A DNA stretch of 35,239 nt, from contig PKWJ01000027.1 of assembly GCA_003132025.1 (NCBI GenBank), positions 1-35,239 of the forward strand. The letters run 5' to 3'. The first letter of the stretch is position 1. Every line of letters starts with the position of its first letter. The notes below the pieces were generated by a model. It saw only the letters and a list, made by a program, of their open reading frames with translations, was not told the origin of the DNA and did no database searches. Shown here in pieces: positions 24,853 through 33,839 of the stretch. This stretch comes from Gammaproteobacteria bacterium (lineage in GTDB: Bacteria; Pseudomonadota; Gammaproteobacteria; Steroidobacterales; Steroidobacteraceae). Made by a program: the position numbers and the translations under genes.

Positions 24853-26976
24853 CTACCCGAGGACGAACAGCAGCAGCGAGCGCCCGGTGATCTGATAGGT
24901 GTCGCCACTGGCGAAGCTCTCTTTCGTTTCGCTATCCGGCGCATTGGTATCCAGCACCACGCTCCAGTGGTCGCCGCCGGCGCAGGCCGGCAGCGTGAAT
25001 TGCACCTGATCATGGTGCGCGTTGAGCACCAATAGCATGGTCGCTTCCGTGCCGCGCTGACGCACGCCGGTGGGCCTGGCGCGTCCGTCCATCAGCATGC
25101 CGAAGCAGTGCATGTTGCCGTCGCTCCAGTCCTCGCTCTTCATCTCGGCGCCGGAAGCATTGATCCAGGTCAGATCCTTGACCTCGAGTTCCTCGTCGTA
25201 GGCCCCGGTCAGGAACCGGTTGCGTCGCAGGATGGGGTACTTATGGCGCAGCGTGGTCAGCTTCTGGACCAGCCGGATCAGCGATACGTTGCTGGCGGCA
25301 AGCTTCCAGTCGACCCAGCTGATCGCATTGTCCTGGCAGTAGGCGTTGTTGTTGCCTTGCTGGGTGCGACCGAATTCGTCGCCCGCAAGCAGCATCGGGG
25401 TTCCCTGCGACAACAGCAGCGTTGCGAGCATGTTGCGCATCTGCCGCGCGCGCAGTTCGTTCACCGCCGGGTCCTCGGTCGGACCCTCGACGCCGCAGTT
25501 CCACGACCGGTTATCGTTGCTGCCGTCCCGGTTGTCCTCGCCGTTGGCTTCGTTGTGCTTGTCGTTGTACGACACCAGGTCGTGGAGCGTGAAGCCATCG
25601 TGGGCGGTGATGAAATTCACGCACGCGGAAGGGCGGCGCCCGAGGTGATTGAACACATCGCCGGACGCGCACAGCCGCTGCGCCATCTCACTGGCGGGGG
25701 CGGCGCCCTTCCAGAAGTCGCGCACCACGTCGCGAAAGCGGTCATTCCACTCCGCCCATCCCGGCGGAAAACCCCCGACCTGATAGCCGCCCGGGCCGAC
25801 GTCCCAGGGCTCGGCGATCAGCTTCACCGAGCGCAGCACCGGATCCTGATGGCAGGCCTTTAAGAATCCGCTCTGGTTGTCGAAGCCACCGGGCTCGCGT
25901 GCCAGGATGGTGCCCAGATCGAACCGAAAGCCGTCCACATGCAGTTCATTGACCCAGTAGCGCAGGCTGTCGGTGACCATCTGGATGACGTCCGGGTGCG
26001 ACAGATTGAGTGTGTTGCCGGTGCCGGTGTCATTGACGTAGTAGCGCTGGTTGTCAGGCAGCAGCCGGTAGTAGGACGCATTGTCGATGCCCTTGAATGA
26101 CAGCGTCGGACCGCGCTCGTTGCCCTCGGCGGTGTGGTTGTAGACCACGTCCAGGATGACCTCCAGCCCGGCGTCATGGAAACGCGCCACCATTTCCTTG
26201 AATTCCTTGAGGCACTGCTCCGGCTCGAAGGCGTAGCGCGGATCGGGGGCGAAGAAGCCGATGCTGTTGTAGCCCCAGTAGTTGGTCAGGCCGCGCTCCA
26301 GCAGCTGACTGTCATTGATGAAGGTGTGGATCGGCAGCAGCTCGATCGAGGTCACGCCCAGCGACCTGACGTAGTCGATCACCGCACGGCACCCCATTCC
26401 CACGTAGGTGCCACGCTGTTTGGGGGGCACCAACGCGTGCAGCCTGGTAAAGGCGCGCAGATGAGCCTCGTAGATGATGGTCTGGTCCCAGGGCACGGCG
26501 CGCGAACGAGGCTGCCCCTTCCAGTCGAAGTTCGGGTCGACCACCACGCACTTGGGCATGTAGGGCGCGCTGTCGCGCTTGTCGAACGTGAGGTCGTCGC
26601 CTTCAGCGCCGATGGTGTAGCCGAACACTTCCGGCCGCCATTTGAGCTCGCCGATGTGGCCGCGGGCATAAGGGTCGAGCAGCAGTTTGTTGGGATTGAA
26701 CCGGTGGCCCGCCTGCGGCTCATAGGGGCCGTGCACGCGAAAGCCGTACACGTCGCTGGGGTTCACGTCGGGTATATAACCGTGCCAGATCTCGTCGGTG
26801 TACTCGGGCAGCGCGAGGCGTTCAATTTCCCGCACTCCGTGCCGGTCGAACAGGCACACCTCCACCTTGGTGGCATGCGCCGAGAACAATGTGAAGTTTG
26901 TGCCCTTGCCGTCCCAGATCGCACCCTGAGCGTTCGAACTACCCTCCCGAACACGGCTCGGCGTGAGAACTGGCAC
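24853..26976 (-). CDS. glgX: Glycogen debranching enzyme GlgX
   Basis: 707 residues from a GTG at 26976. GH13 isoamylase-type enzyme that hydrolyses alpha-1,6 branches of glycogen limit dextrins. It has an N-terminal CBM48 (about 10-110, GAIWDGKGTNFTLFSAHA), then a TIM-barrel with VVYNHTAEGNE, DGFRFDLGT (nucleophile Asp), LIAEPWD (acid Glu) and FITAHDGFTLHD (third acidic residue). GPGGYQVGGFPPGWAEWND is typical of GlgX. The frame extends to 27120 but overlaps the regulator at 27006; the GTG begins the conserved region 29 nt after that gene. Convergent with the hybrid kinase (15-nt gap). Confidence 0.93.
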   Translation of the reverse strand: MPVLTPSRVREGSSNAQGAIWDGKGTNFTLFSAHATKVEVCLFDRHGVREIERLALPEYTDEIWHGYIPDVNPSDVYGFRVHGPYEPQAGHRFNPNKLLLDPYARGHIGELKWRPEVFGYTIGAEGDDLTFDKRDSAPYMPKCVVVDPNFDWKGQPRSRAVPWDQTIIYEAHLRAFTRLHALVPPKQRGTYVGMGCRAVIDYVRSLGVTSIELLPIHTFINDSQLLERGLTNYWGYNSIGFFAPDPRYAFEPEQCLKEFKEMVARFHDAGLEVILDVVYNHTAEGNERGPTLSFKGIDNASYYRLLPDNQRYYVNDTGTGNTLNLSHPDVIQMVTDSLRYWVNELHVDGFRFDLGTILAREPGGFDNQSGFLKACHQDPVLRSVKLIAEPWDVGPGGYQVGGFPPGWAEWNDRFRDVVRDFWKGAAPASEMAQRLCASGDVFNHLGRRPSACVNFITAHDGFTLHDLVSYNDKHNEANGEDNRDGSNDNRSWNCGVEGPTEDPAVNELRARQMRNMLATLLLSQGTPMLLAGDEFGRTQQGNNNAYCQDNAISWVDWKLAASNVSLIRLVQKLTTLRHKYPILRRNRFLTGAYDEELEVKDLTWINASGAEMKSEDWSDGNMHCFGMLMDGRARPTGVRQRGTEATMLLVLNAHHDQVQFTLPACAGGDHWSVVLDTNAPDSETKESFASGDTYQITGRSLLLFVLG

Positions 26977-27005
26977 TACGGATCTTGCCGGACACGAGGT
27001 CAGCG

Positions 27006-27638
27006 CTACTGGATCAGCTGATTTTTCAGTGCGTAAGTGGTGATGTCGGCATTGCTCGCCATGTTCATCTTTTCCAGGATCCGGCTGCGATAGGTGCTGA
27101 TCGTCTTCACCGACAGGCACAGCTCCTTGCCAATCGCCGAGACGGCGCGGCCGGCAGCGATCTTGTGGAAAATCTGAAATTCGCGCTGTGACAGCACGTC
27201 ATGCAGCGGCCGGTCGTTGCCGGCTTGCGGATTGCAAGCCAGCATCTCGGCCAATTCCGCGCTCACATAACGCCGGCCCCGGAGCACGGCGCGCGTGGCC
27301 GTCAACAGTTCATCCGGTGCGCATTCTTTCGGCAGGTAGCCGCTGGCGCCGGCTTTGAACGCGCTCAGGCCATACTGGCGCTCGGAAAAGCCGCTCAGGA
27401 CCAGCACCTTGGTGTCGGAATGGCTGTCGCGGACGCTGCGCAGGATATCCAGGCCGCTGCGGTCGGGCATGTTGATGTCGAGGATGAGCAGGTCCCAGTG
27501 GCTCGACCGCAGGCAGGCCAGGGTCTCGTTGCCCGAGGCCGCCTCGCCGATCTCGGTGACGCCCGGGTCGTCGGTGAGCAGCCGGCGCAAGCCCGCCCGC
27601 ACCAAGGGATGATCATCCGCGATCAGAATTCTTGCCAT
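27006..27638 (-). CDS. NarL/FixJ-type response regulator
   Basis: 210 residues. Receiver domain (about 1-120) with acidic pair ADDHP, phospho-acceptor Asp54 (LLILDINMPD), Ser/Thr in VLVLSGFS and Lys in YLPKECAP. The LuxR-type HTH (about 145-205) reads LSQREFQIFHKIAAG and LSVKTISTYRSRILEKM. It resembles the GacA/UvrY group, but the exact partner is unknown. ATG 27638 has AGGAGAG about 8 nt upstream; the longer frame to 27683 is unlikely. No cognate kinase is adjacent in the operon. It is followed by glgX in the same direction, hinting at co-expression of carbon-storage breakdown with this regulator. Confidence 0.9.
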   Translation of the reverse strand: MARILIADDHPLVRAGLRRLLTDDPGVTEIGEAASGNETLACLRSSHWDLLILDINMPDRSGLDILRSVRDSHSDTKVLVLSGFSERQYGLSAFKAGASGYLPKECAPDELLTATRAVLRGRRYVSAELAEMLACNPQAGNDRPLHDVLSQREFQIFHKIAAGRAVSAIGKELCLSVKTISTYRSRILEKMNMASNADITTYALKNQLIQ

Positions 27639-27858
27639 GTCGGTCGTCTCTCCTGTTGTCGCGCGCATGCGGTCTAGCGGCACCGTCTGGGCAGTACACT
27701 ATCAATGGCGCCGCCCGCGCATCTAGGGAGAACGGCGTTGCCTGACGTAGGCGCACGCTTACGGTGCAGCCCGCGCAACCGCTCAGGCTAGGCAGCGATT
27801 TACGGTAAAGTGCTGACCCGCCAACAAATAGAAACGGCACGAGCCCTTAGATCACCCC

Positions 27859-28896
27859 ATGGCGCAACGCATACCCGCAACCCTGATTCCCGGCGACGGC
27901 ATCGGCCATGAGATCGTCGAGGCGACTGTGGCCGCACTCGATGCGCTGGGAGCACCCTTTGAATGGGATCGCCAGGTCGCAGGACTTGAAGGGGTAAAGA
28001 CGGCGAATGATCCGTTGCCGCCGGCAACGCTGGCGAGCATCCGCCGCACGCGGCTGGCGCTCAAAGGGCCGCTGGAGACGCCCTCGGGCGGCGGTTACCG
28101 AAGTTCCAACGTGCGTCTGCGCGAGGAGTTCAAGCTGTACGCCAACGTGCGCCCGGTGCGCACGCTCATTCCCGGCGGCCGCTTCGACAACGTCGATCTG
28201 ATCGTGGTGCGCGAGAACCTCGAGGGGCTGTACGTCGGCCACGAGCTCTATGTGCAGATCGACGACGATCCGCACGCGGTGGCCATGGCGACCGGCATCA
28301 ACACGCGTGCGGGTAGCCGGCGGCTGCTGGACTATGCCTTCGCCCATGCGATCGCGCTGGGCCGCAAGAAGGTGACGATCGTGCACAAGGCCAACATCAT
28401 GAAGGCCCTCACCGGGATCTTTCTCGAGACGGCGCAGAACCTGTACCAGCAGAAGTACCAGGGGCGCGTCGTCATGGATACCGCCATCGTCGATGCCTGC
28501 GCGATGAAACTGGTGCTCAATCCGCAGCAGTTCGATGTGCTGGTGACCACCAACCTGTTCGGCGACATCCTGTCGGACCTGGTGGCTGGCCTGGTCGGCG
28601 GCCTGGGGATGGCGCCGGGCGCCAACATCGGCGCCGACGCCGCCATCTTCGAAGCGGTGCACGGCTCGGCGCCCGACATCGCCGGCAAGGGCCTGGCCAA
28701 CCCGGTGGCACTGATGCTCGCGGCGGCGACGATGCTCGATCATGTGAAGCTTTGCGCAGAGGCCACGCAGCTGCGCAGCGGCATCGACGCGACGCTGAAC
28801 GTCGATAAGGTGCGCACGCGCGACCTTGGCGGTAGCGCGAGCACCGGCCAGTTTACGCAGGCGTTACTGGCGCGGTTGCGGGGCCGAGACTCTTGA
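27859..28896 (+). CDS. icd: NAD-type isocitrate dehydrogenase
   Basis: 345 residues, the short, IPMDH-like IDH type. It converts isocitrate to 2-oxoglutarate. Substrate motif: SSNVRLREEFKLYANVRP; metal and catalytic residues: VRENLEGLYVG, KANIMK, and the Asp in LFGDILSDL. The cofactor loop reads HGSAPDIAG: Asp-Ile where NADP enzymes have Lys-Tyr, indicating NAD preference. It is divergent from the glgX operon. Its 3' end overlaps the convergent EAL gene by 44 nt. Confidence 0.92.
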   Translation: MAQRIPATLIPGDGIGHEIVEATVAALDALGAPFEWDRQVAGLEGVKTANDPLPPATLASIRRTRLALKGPLETPSGGGYRSSNVRLREEFKLYANVRPVRTLIPGGRFDNVDLIVVRENLEGLYVGHELYVQIDDDPHAVAMATGINTRAGSRRLLDYAFAHAIALGRKKVTIVHKANIMKALTGIFLETAQNLYQQKYQGRVVMDTAIVDACAMKLVLNPQQFDVLVTTNLFGDILSDLVAGLVGGLGMAPGANIGADAAIFEAVHGSAPDIAGKGLANPVALMLAAATMLDHVKLCAEATQLRSGIDATLNVDKVRTRDLGGSASTGQFTQALLARLRGRDS

Positions 28897-31387
28897 CCTG
28901 CATGGTACCGGCAGCCATCAGGTATTTCTTCTCGAACACGTCGACCGGTACCGGCTTGCCAAACAGATAGCCCTGCATTTCATCGCAGCGCATCAGCCGC
29001 AGCTGGCGCTGCTGCTCCTCAGTCTCGACGCCTTCCGCCACGACGTTGAGCTTGAGCGCATGCGCCATGTTGATGATGACCGACACCAGTGTCATTCCAC
29101 CGGCTCCGGAAATCATATCGGCCACAAACGAGCGGTCGATCTTGAGCGTGTCCACCGGCAGTTTGGACAGGTAGCTGAGCGAGGAGAAACCGGTGCCGAA
29201 ATCATCGATCGCAATGGTGACGCCCAGGGCGCGGATCGCCAGCAGGCTGACGATGCTGTGATTGACGTCCTCCATGATCAGGCTCTCGGTGATCTCCAGC
29301 TCCAGTCCCGCCGCTGCGCCGGGGGTGATGCTGATGGCCTCCTCGATATCGGCGACGAAACTGCGATTGCGCAGCTGCAGCGCCGACACATTGACTGAGA
29401 TACGCACCGCCGGCAGGCCGGTGCTGCGCCAGTGCTGGAAGTCCTGCATAGCCCGGTGCAGCGCCCAGCGTCCCACGGCGTGGATCAACCCGGTGCCCTC
29501 CAGAATCGGGATGAAGCGGCCGGGCAGCACCAGGCCGCCCTTGGGGTCATTCCATCGGATCAGCGCCTCGGCCCCGGTGAGCTTGCCGGTAGCGAGGTTC
29601 ACCTTGGGTTGGTAGTGCAGCACGAATTCATCCCGATCGAGGGCCTCGCGCAGCCGATTTTCGATGCCCAGGGTGCCGGGCGTCGTTTCGTTCATTTTCT
29701 GGGCGTAGAACAGGTAGCGATCGCCGCTCACCTTGGCCTTCTTGACCGCGGCTTCCGCATTCTTGAACAAGGTGTCGGCATCGGCGCCGTCGTCCGGGAA
29801 CATGACGACTCCCACCTTGGCCGCGATCCGGTAGACGACGTCATTGACGCGAAACGGATGACTCAGGAACGCCGCAAGTCTCCGTTCCAGTACCTGCAGC
29901 ACGTCGCCTTCGTAGGTCACCACCGGCATCACGACCGCAAACTGATCCGCCCCCACGCGCGCCGTCAAGCTGACGTTGCCGGATTTCTGGGTCAGCCACT
30001 CCGCCACCTGTACCAGCAACGCGTCCCCGGCAGGCCGGCCGAGGCTGTCATTGAAATTCTTGAAGCGCTCCAGATCGAACACGAACATCGCCAGCCTGTG
30101 CCCGGCGCTGGCGGCGGCGAGTATGTGCTGCGTGACGCGGTCGAGAAACAGGCTGCGGTTCGCAAGGCCGGTGAGCGCATCGTAGTAGGCGTAGCGATCG
30201 ATGCGCTCCTGTTTTTCGATATAGTCCAACGCGAATGCGAAGTTGCCGGCAAGTTCCGCCAACAGCTTCATTCCTGCAGCGTCGAAGAACTCCGGATGGT
30301 TCGTATAGAGTACGAACACGCCGGTGACTTTGTCCGCGCTCAGCAGCGGCAGCATGGCGATCGAGCGCACCCCGGCGTCGATATGCATCTGGCGAAACAC
30401 CAGATTCTTATCGGTCTGCACATCGTTGACGATGACCGGAACTTTGTCCCTGATGGTACGCGCGGCCAGGGTTTTCCCCTGCAGCTCGCCGTCACTGCCG
30501 GCGAACAGCCCCCTGATGTTGATCATGCTTTGCTCATCGAATCCCGCCCAGGCCATCGGCACCAGCTTGTTGGCGGCGCGATCGATGACCCCGATCCACG
30601 CCATCAGGAATTCGCCCTGCTCGACCGCGATGCGGCAGAAGTTCCTGAAAAGATCGTCGCGATCACGCACCCGTATCGCCAGCGCATTGATGCCGCTGAC
30701 CATCCCATACAGACGATTGAGGCGCCTGAGCTCGACCTCGGAGTGCTCGCGTTGCTTCTGATCGCGCAGCACGATCCAGCCCGACAGCACAGCGAACGCG
30801 ATGGCCAGCAGGCTTCCCAGCACGAGAGTGACCTTGGACTGACGATAACGCCGTTCCTCGTTCGCGTTGCGTTCATGCATCAGCCGCCGTTCCTCACTCT
30901 GCATGTCGCTGGTGGCGGCGCGGAATTCGTCCAGCACTGGATCGCCCTGTCCGGTGCGGATGACGTCCACTGCGGTGGCAATACCCTGTGCGCTGCGAAC
31001 GCGAACGATGATGTCGCCCACCTGGATCGTGCGTTGTTCCAGATCGGCCATTTCGTCAAGCCGGCGCTGTTGAGCGGGATTGTCCGCCGTCAACGCGCGC
31101 AGCGTGCTTTGTTCCCGACTGACTATCGATAACCGGGCGCGCGAAAGCTGCAGATACGTATCGTCGCCGCTCAGCGCATAGTCGAGATATTCGGTCTCGA
31201 TGTTCTCCATTGCCGAGCGCAAGGTAGCCAGATGTTCAAGCACCTCACCGGAGTGTTGTACCCAGCGCGCGCTTTCGGTAGACACGACGACGCTGCGATA
31301 GCCAACCACACCGACGATGAGCAGCAACGTCACCACCGCGGCGAACGCGAGTTGCATCGTGCGAGCCAGTGGTAATTTCGATTTCAT
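28853..31387 (-). CDS. Membrane CHASE3-like/GAF/degenerate GGDEF/EAL protein, probable c-di-GMP phosphodiesterase
   Basis: 844 residues from ATG 31387. Transmembrane helix 1 (about 9-30), a helical CHASE3-like periplasmic region, helix 2 (about 185-208), GAF (about 235-395), GGDEF-like (about 405-570), EAL (about 580-835). The GGDEF signature is RVGADQFAVV (GADQF), so cyclase activity is probably lost. The EAL domain keeps GAEALIRW, SVNVSALQL, ELEITESLI, DDFGTGFSSL, KIDRSFV and VAEGVET, so it should hydrolyse c-di-GMP, perhaps with GTP sensing by the GGDEF remnant. An ATG at 31393 is equally possible; the frame is open to GTG 31453. The last 14 or so codons lie inside the convergent icd gene. 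Confidence 0.9.
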   Translation of the reverse strand: MKSKLPLARTMQLAFAAVVTLLLIVGVVGYRSVVVSTESARWVQHSGEVLEHLATLRSAMENIETEYLDYALSGDDTYLQLSRARLSIVSREQSTLRALTADNPAQQRRLDEMADLEQRTIQVGDIIVRVRSAQGIATAVDVIRTGQGDPVLDEFRAATSDMQSEERRLMHERNANEERRYRQSKVTLVLGSLLAIAFAVLSGWIVLRDQKQREHSEVELRRLNRLYGMVSGINALAIRVRDRDDLFRNFCRIAVEQGEFLMAWIGVIDRAANKLVPMAWAGFDEQSMINIRGLFAGSDGELQGKTLAARTIRDKVPVIVNDVQTDKNLVFRQMHIDAGVRSIAMLPLLSADKVTGVFVLYTNHPEFFDAAGMKLLAELAGNFAFALDYIEKQERIDRYAYYDALTGLANRSLFLDRVTQHILAAASAGHRLAMFVFDLERFKNFNDSLGRPAGDALLVQVAEWLTQKSGNVSLTARVGADQFAVVMPVVTYEGDVLQVLERRLAAFLSHPFRVNDVVYRIAAKVGVVMFPDDGADADTLFKNAEAAVKKAKVSGDRYLFYAQKMNETTPGTLGIENRLREALDRDEFVLHYQPKVNLATGKLTGAEALIRWNDPKGGLVLPGRFIPILEGTGLIHAVGRWALHRAMQDFQHWRSTGLPAVRISVNVSALQLRNRSFVADIEEAISITPGAAAGLELEITESLIMEDVNHSIVSLLAIRALGVTIAIDDFGTGFSSLSYLSKLPVDTLKIDRSFVADMISGAGGMTLVSVIINMAHALKLNVVAEGVETEEQQRQLRLMRCDEMQGYLFGKPVPVDVFEKKYLMAAGTMQVKSLGPATAPVTPA

Positions 31388-31710
31388 CTGCATCCATGTC
31401 TGAAAAACGGCGCGCGATACGCGCCAACTGGTCAACAGGCAGTCATGGGGCACGGCGGCGCTGCCTGCTTCATGACTCTTGGCACGTCATTTGAGCAGTT
31501 AGCGCCCACAATTACCGTGCGCTAGCCGACACACCAAGGCAATGAGAACTGCTTATGCAGCAGTGAGTTAGCGCGAATGTCGGCTTTTCGATGGCCGTGG
31601 CCCAGCAAGCGGGCCTGCAGGCTGTAGGAACGCGCTCACGGATGCCCGCTACGGCCACTCACGGTCGTCGGGACCGTCTCCTCACAGACCGGGCCGGCCG
31701 TTTCCCCTAG
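31388..31710. other. Non-coding stretch upstream of the EF-hand region
   Basis: No convincing gene, RNA or repeat seen. It should hold the promoter of the EAL gene (minus) and whatever drives the EF-hand frame (plus). In-frame stop TAG at 31708-31710 bounds the EF-hand open frame. An ATG at 31642 in that same frame is cut off by this stop. Confidence 0.5.
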
Positions 31711-31896
31711 CGCTCTATCGCGAGTGCACAGAATTCATCCAGCACTTCTTCCTCGGCTCAATCGGAAACGACGAACAACCCCACCCCAGGTAGCAACAGT
31801 AGCGGCAATAACCTGGACACGACGTCGAAGTCGCCGGGCGTCAACCCGGCGTCGAGCCCGCCGACGGCAGGCCAGGACACGAGTCACGGCAACGAC

Positions 31897-32103
31897 ATGG
31901 TGGGTCCGAATGGCACCTCCAACGGTGGCATGAAGCAAGCCAATGACAGTCGTTCGAACTTCAATACCCTGGACACGAAGAAGAGGGGCTACCTGACGGC
32001 GGCTGACGTCAGGAGCAATACCTGGCTCGGCAAGAACTTCTCCAAGTGCGATACCGACCACGACGGCACCCTGACTCAGGCCGAATACGACGCTTGCCAT
32101 TAA
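31897..32103 (+). CDS. EF-hand protein, N-terminus missing or disrupted
   Basis: 68 residues from the only standard start in frame. An EF-hand calcium loop is clear near the C-terminus (DTDHDGTLTQAEY), with a degenerate first loop (DTKKRGYLTAAD). The open frame continues upstream to 31711 and encodes 62 more residues of Ser/Asn/Thr/Pro-rich linker beginning SIASAQNSSS, which looks like the cleavage region and mature start of an exported EF-hand protein. No in-frame start or hydrophobic signal core precedes it: a TAG (31708-31710) cuts the frame. No ribosome site precedes ATG 31897. The gene is therefore probably frame-damaged or a real start was lost; two cysteines flank the good EF-hand. Confidence 0.6.
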   Translation: MVGPNGTSNGGMKQANDSRSNFNTLDTKKRGYLTAADVRSNTWLGKNFSKCDTDHDGTLTQAEYDACH

Positions 32104-32159
32104 CCATCATCGCTGTGCCGCGGTCTCGTGATCGGCGGGCCGATCAGCTGCTGCAGTTG

Positions 32160-32666
32160 TCAATGAGCGCTGCTCGGCGGCGGGGACTGGGACGGCACCG
32201 TGTGGGCGGTCTGTGATGGAGTGCTGTTGAGCTGCGTCGGCGCCTGAGGTCCAACTGACAGCCATTGGACGGCAAGCATGAGGAGCATAAAAAGCGCATA
32301 GAGGATTAGATACGTGAGTGTCGGTAAGCGGGGCGCGGTCGCGATACCAGGCGCGGCGGTGCGCGACGGCACTTGGCAGCTAACGCGACCCGGTAAGAGC
32401 GGTATCAGGCGAGCAGCAATGGTCGTGGATTCCGGACGCGCTGTTGGCCCAGGAGGCAGCGCCGCAATCATGCCGGCCAATTTCCGCGTGGCGGCGTCGG
32501 CCGGCAACAGAGCTAGTGTGGCCGCTTGCTCCCAGGGATCGACATTCAGGCGCGCCAGAGCTGAAAGGACGCTGAGCTGCATTCCATTGTTGTCGTCCCC
32601 TATCGGCGCCAACAGAAAATTGTCAAACTCGGAAGCTAGCGAAGACATCAAACGAGAGGGCTTCAT
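32160..32666 (-). CDS. C-terminally membrane-anchored hypothetical protein
   Basis: 168 residues, no named family. The soluble N-terminal part (about 1-70) reads ASEFDNFLLAPIGDDNNGMQ and ALARLNVDPWEQAATLALLP, which has a conserved-looking Asp/Asn-rich loop. A Pro-rich middle, one transmembrane helix (about 117-138, TYLILYALFMLLMLAVQWL), and a Ser/Pro/Thr tail follow. ATG 32666 has GGTG about 8 nt upstream; a GTG at 32675 is an alternative. The topology suggests a cytoplasmic domain anchored to the membrane. Convergent with the EF-hand frame. Confidence 0.65.
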   Translation of the reverse strand: MKPSRLMSSLASEFDNFLLAPIGDDNNGMQLSVLSALARLNVDPWEQAATLALLPADAATRKLAGMIAALPPGPTARPESTTIAARLIPLLPGRVSCQVPSRTAAPGIATAPRLPTLTYLILYALFMLLMLAVQWLSVGPQAPTQLNSTPSQTAHTVPSQSPPPSSAH

Positions 32667-32718
32667 TTCAATCACCGAATAGCGTTGGCTCTACCGACTG
32701 CACGAACGTTACGTCAGG

Positions 32719-33489
32719 CTAACTCGTCTGGGGCAGTCGGACGGTAAACTCGCTACCCAGTCCGATGCCGGCGCTCGCTGCGCTCACGGTACCCCCATGC
32801 AGTTCCGCAAGCATTCGAACCAGCGCAAGACCGATGCCTAGACCAGATCCCGAGCGCGGAGCTGCTTCGTCCGCCTGTACGAAGAGATCGAAAATGTGAG
32901 GCAGCATATCTTGCGAAATACCTATGCCGGAGTCTGTTACGCAAACGATGCCATCACCGTCACGCGCACTTACCGACAATGCAATTTCACCACCCGCGTC
33001 GGTATATTTCGATGCGTTGCCAAGGATGTTTACGAATAGCTGTTCGAGCCGTGCCGAATCCGCATCCAGCCATACGGGAACATCAGGCCAGGTCACTGCA
33101 ATTCGTTGCTGGCGCAGGATGAAGCCGGATTCGAGGGTTTCGATCGCAGCTCGCACAACCACGCACAGATCCACCCGCTCTCGCTTCAGGCGCAGGCGGC
33201 CGCAGGTAATGCGTGACACATCCAGCAGGCCGACGGCCAGTAGCGTCATCTGGCCCACTTGCCGTTCGATCAGCGCATGCATCCTGTGCTGTACGGTGAG
33301 GTCGACGTCGCTACGGCTGCGCAGGATCCCGACCGCATTCTGGATCGACGCGAGAGGGCTACGCAGCTCGTGGCACAGTACGGCTAGGAACTCATTTTTG
33401 CGCCGATCCGCGGCAATGAGTTCGTCGAGTCGCAACCGGGCAACCTGCGTTGGCGCTCTGTGCTGTCGTGCTGCGAGTGTCGGCTGCAT
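32719..33489 (-). CDS. Sensorless soluble histidine kinase
   Basis: 256 residues: only HisKA (about 28-95, His40 in FLAVLCHELRSPL) and HATPase (about 135-252, with N box GNASKYTD, VTDSGIGIS and GLGIGLALV). No sensor, membrane or receiver domain. Closely resembles the second kinase core of the hybrid kinase at 21055 (shared stretches such as IFDLFVQ and SAGIGLGS). ATG 33489 is preferred over 33561 because the region before it is Arg-rich and low in similarity. Probably paired with a separate regulator or partner kinase (inference). Confidence 0.8.
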   Translation of the reverse strand: MQPTLAARQHRAPTQVARLRLDELIAADRRKNEFLAVLCHELRSPLASIQNAVGILRSRSDVDLTVQHRMHALIERQVGQMTLLAVGLLDVSRITCGRLRLKRERVDLCVVVRAAIETLESGFILRQQRIAVTWPDVPVWLDADSARLEQLFVNILGNASKYTDAGGEIALSVSARDGDGIVCVTDSGIGISQDMLPHIFDLFVQADEAAPRSGSGLGIGLALVRMLAELHGGTVSAASAGIGLGSEFTVRLPQTS

Positions 33490-33526
33490 TGCTATCGCCC
33501 CATGATCTGCCAGTGTCGGACGAAAC

Positions 33527-33718
33527 CTACGCCGGCGCCGCCAAGCCGCTCTGTGCGGCACCCCACATTGCAGCGTGCTTTTCGTTGGTGGGAGCGCTCG
33601 TCGACGGCAGCGCGGCGTCGGCGATCGGCTCGGGAGCTGTGCCCGTCAGAGCATGAGGTTCTTTGAAAACATGTTGCGTAACCGAGGTGAGGATGACAAA
33701 GCTCAAGTAGAAGATCAC
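33527..33718 (-). CDS. Possible short single-helix protein
   Basis: 63 residues if started at GTG 33718. Hydrophobic N-terminus IFYLSFVILTSVTQHVF, then a Pro/Ala/Thr-rich tail with few charges. No ribosome site is evident and no family is recognised. The frame is open further upstream to 33904, where it overlaps the 24-residue gene in another frame. May be spurious. Confidence 0.3.
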   Translation of the reverse strand: MIFYLSFVILTSVTQHVFKEPHALTGTAPEPIADAALPSTSAPTNEKHAAMWGAAQSGLAAPA

Positions 33719-33839
33719 CGCATTGGTGGGATTTGCCCGATCTTTGGCGCGTCGGCGACCGAAGCAAAGTTTAACTAGTGGATAACGCCATTGGACGCCG
33801 GCGGTTGCTCCTAGGGTAAACGCGCGCCGGCGACGCGGT

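Noticed and set aside
26134-27021. 295-residue plus-strand frame over glgX
   Set aside because: Antisense shadow of the CBM48 and barrel regions of glgX.
29432-31132. 566-residue open frame on the plus strand
   Set aside because: Antisense shadow of the EAL/GGDEF gene, whose domains are unmistakable on the minus strand; composition (His/Arg/Gln-rich) is typical of a high-GC antisense frame.
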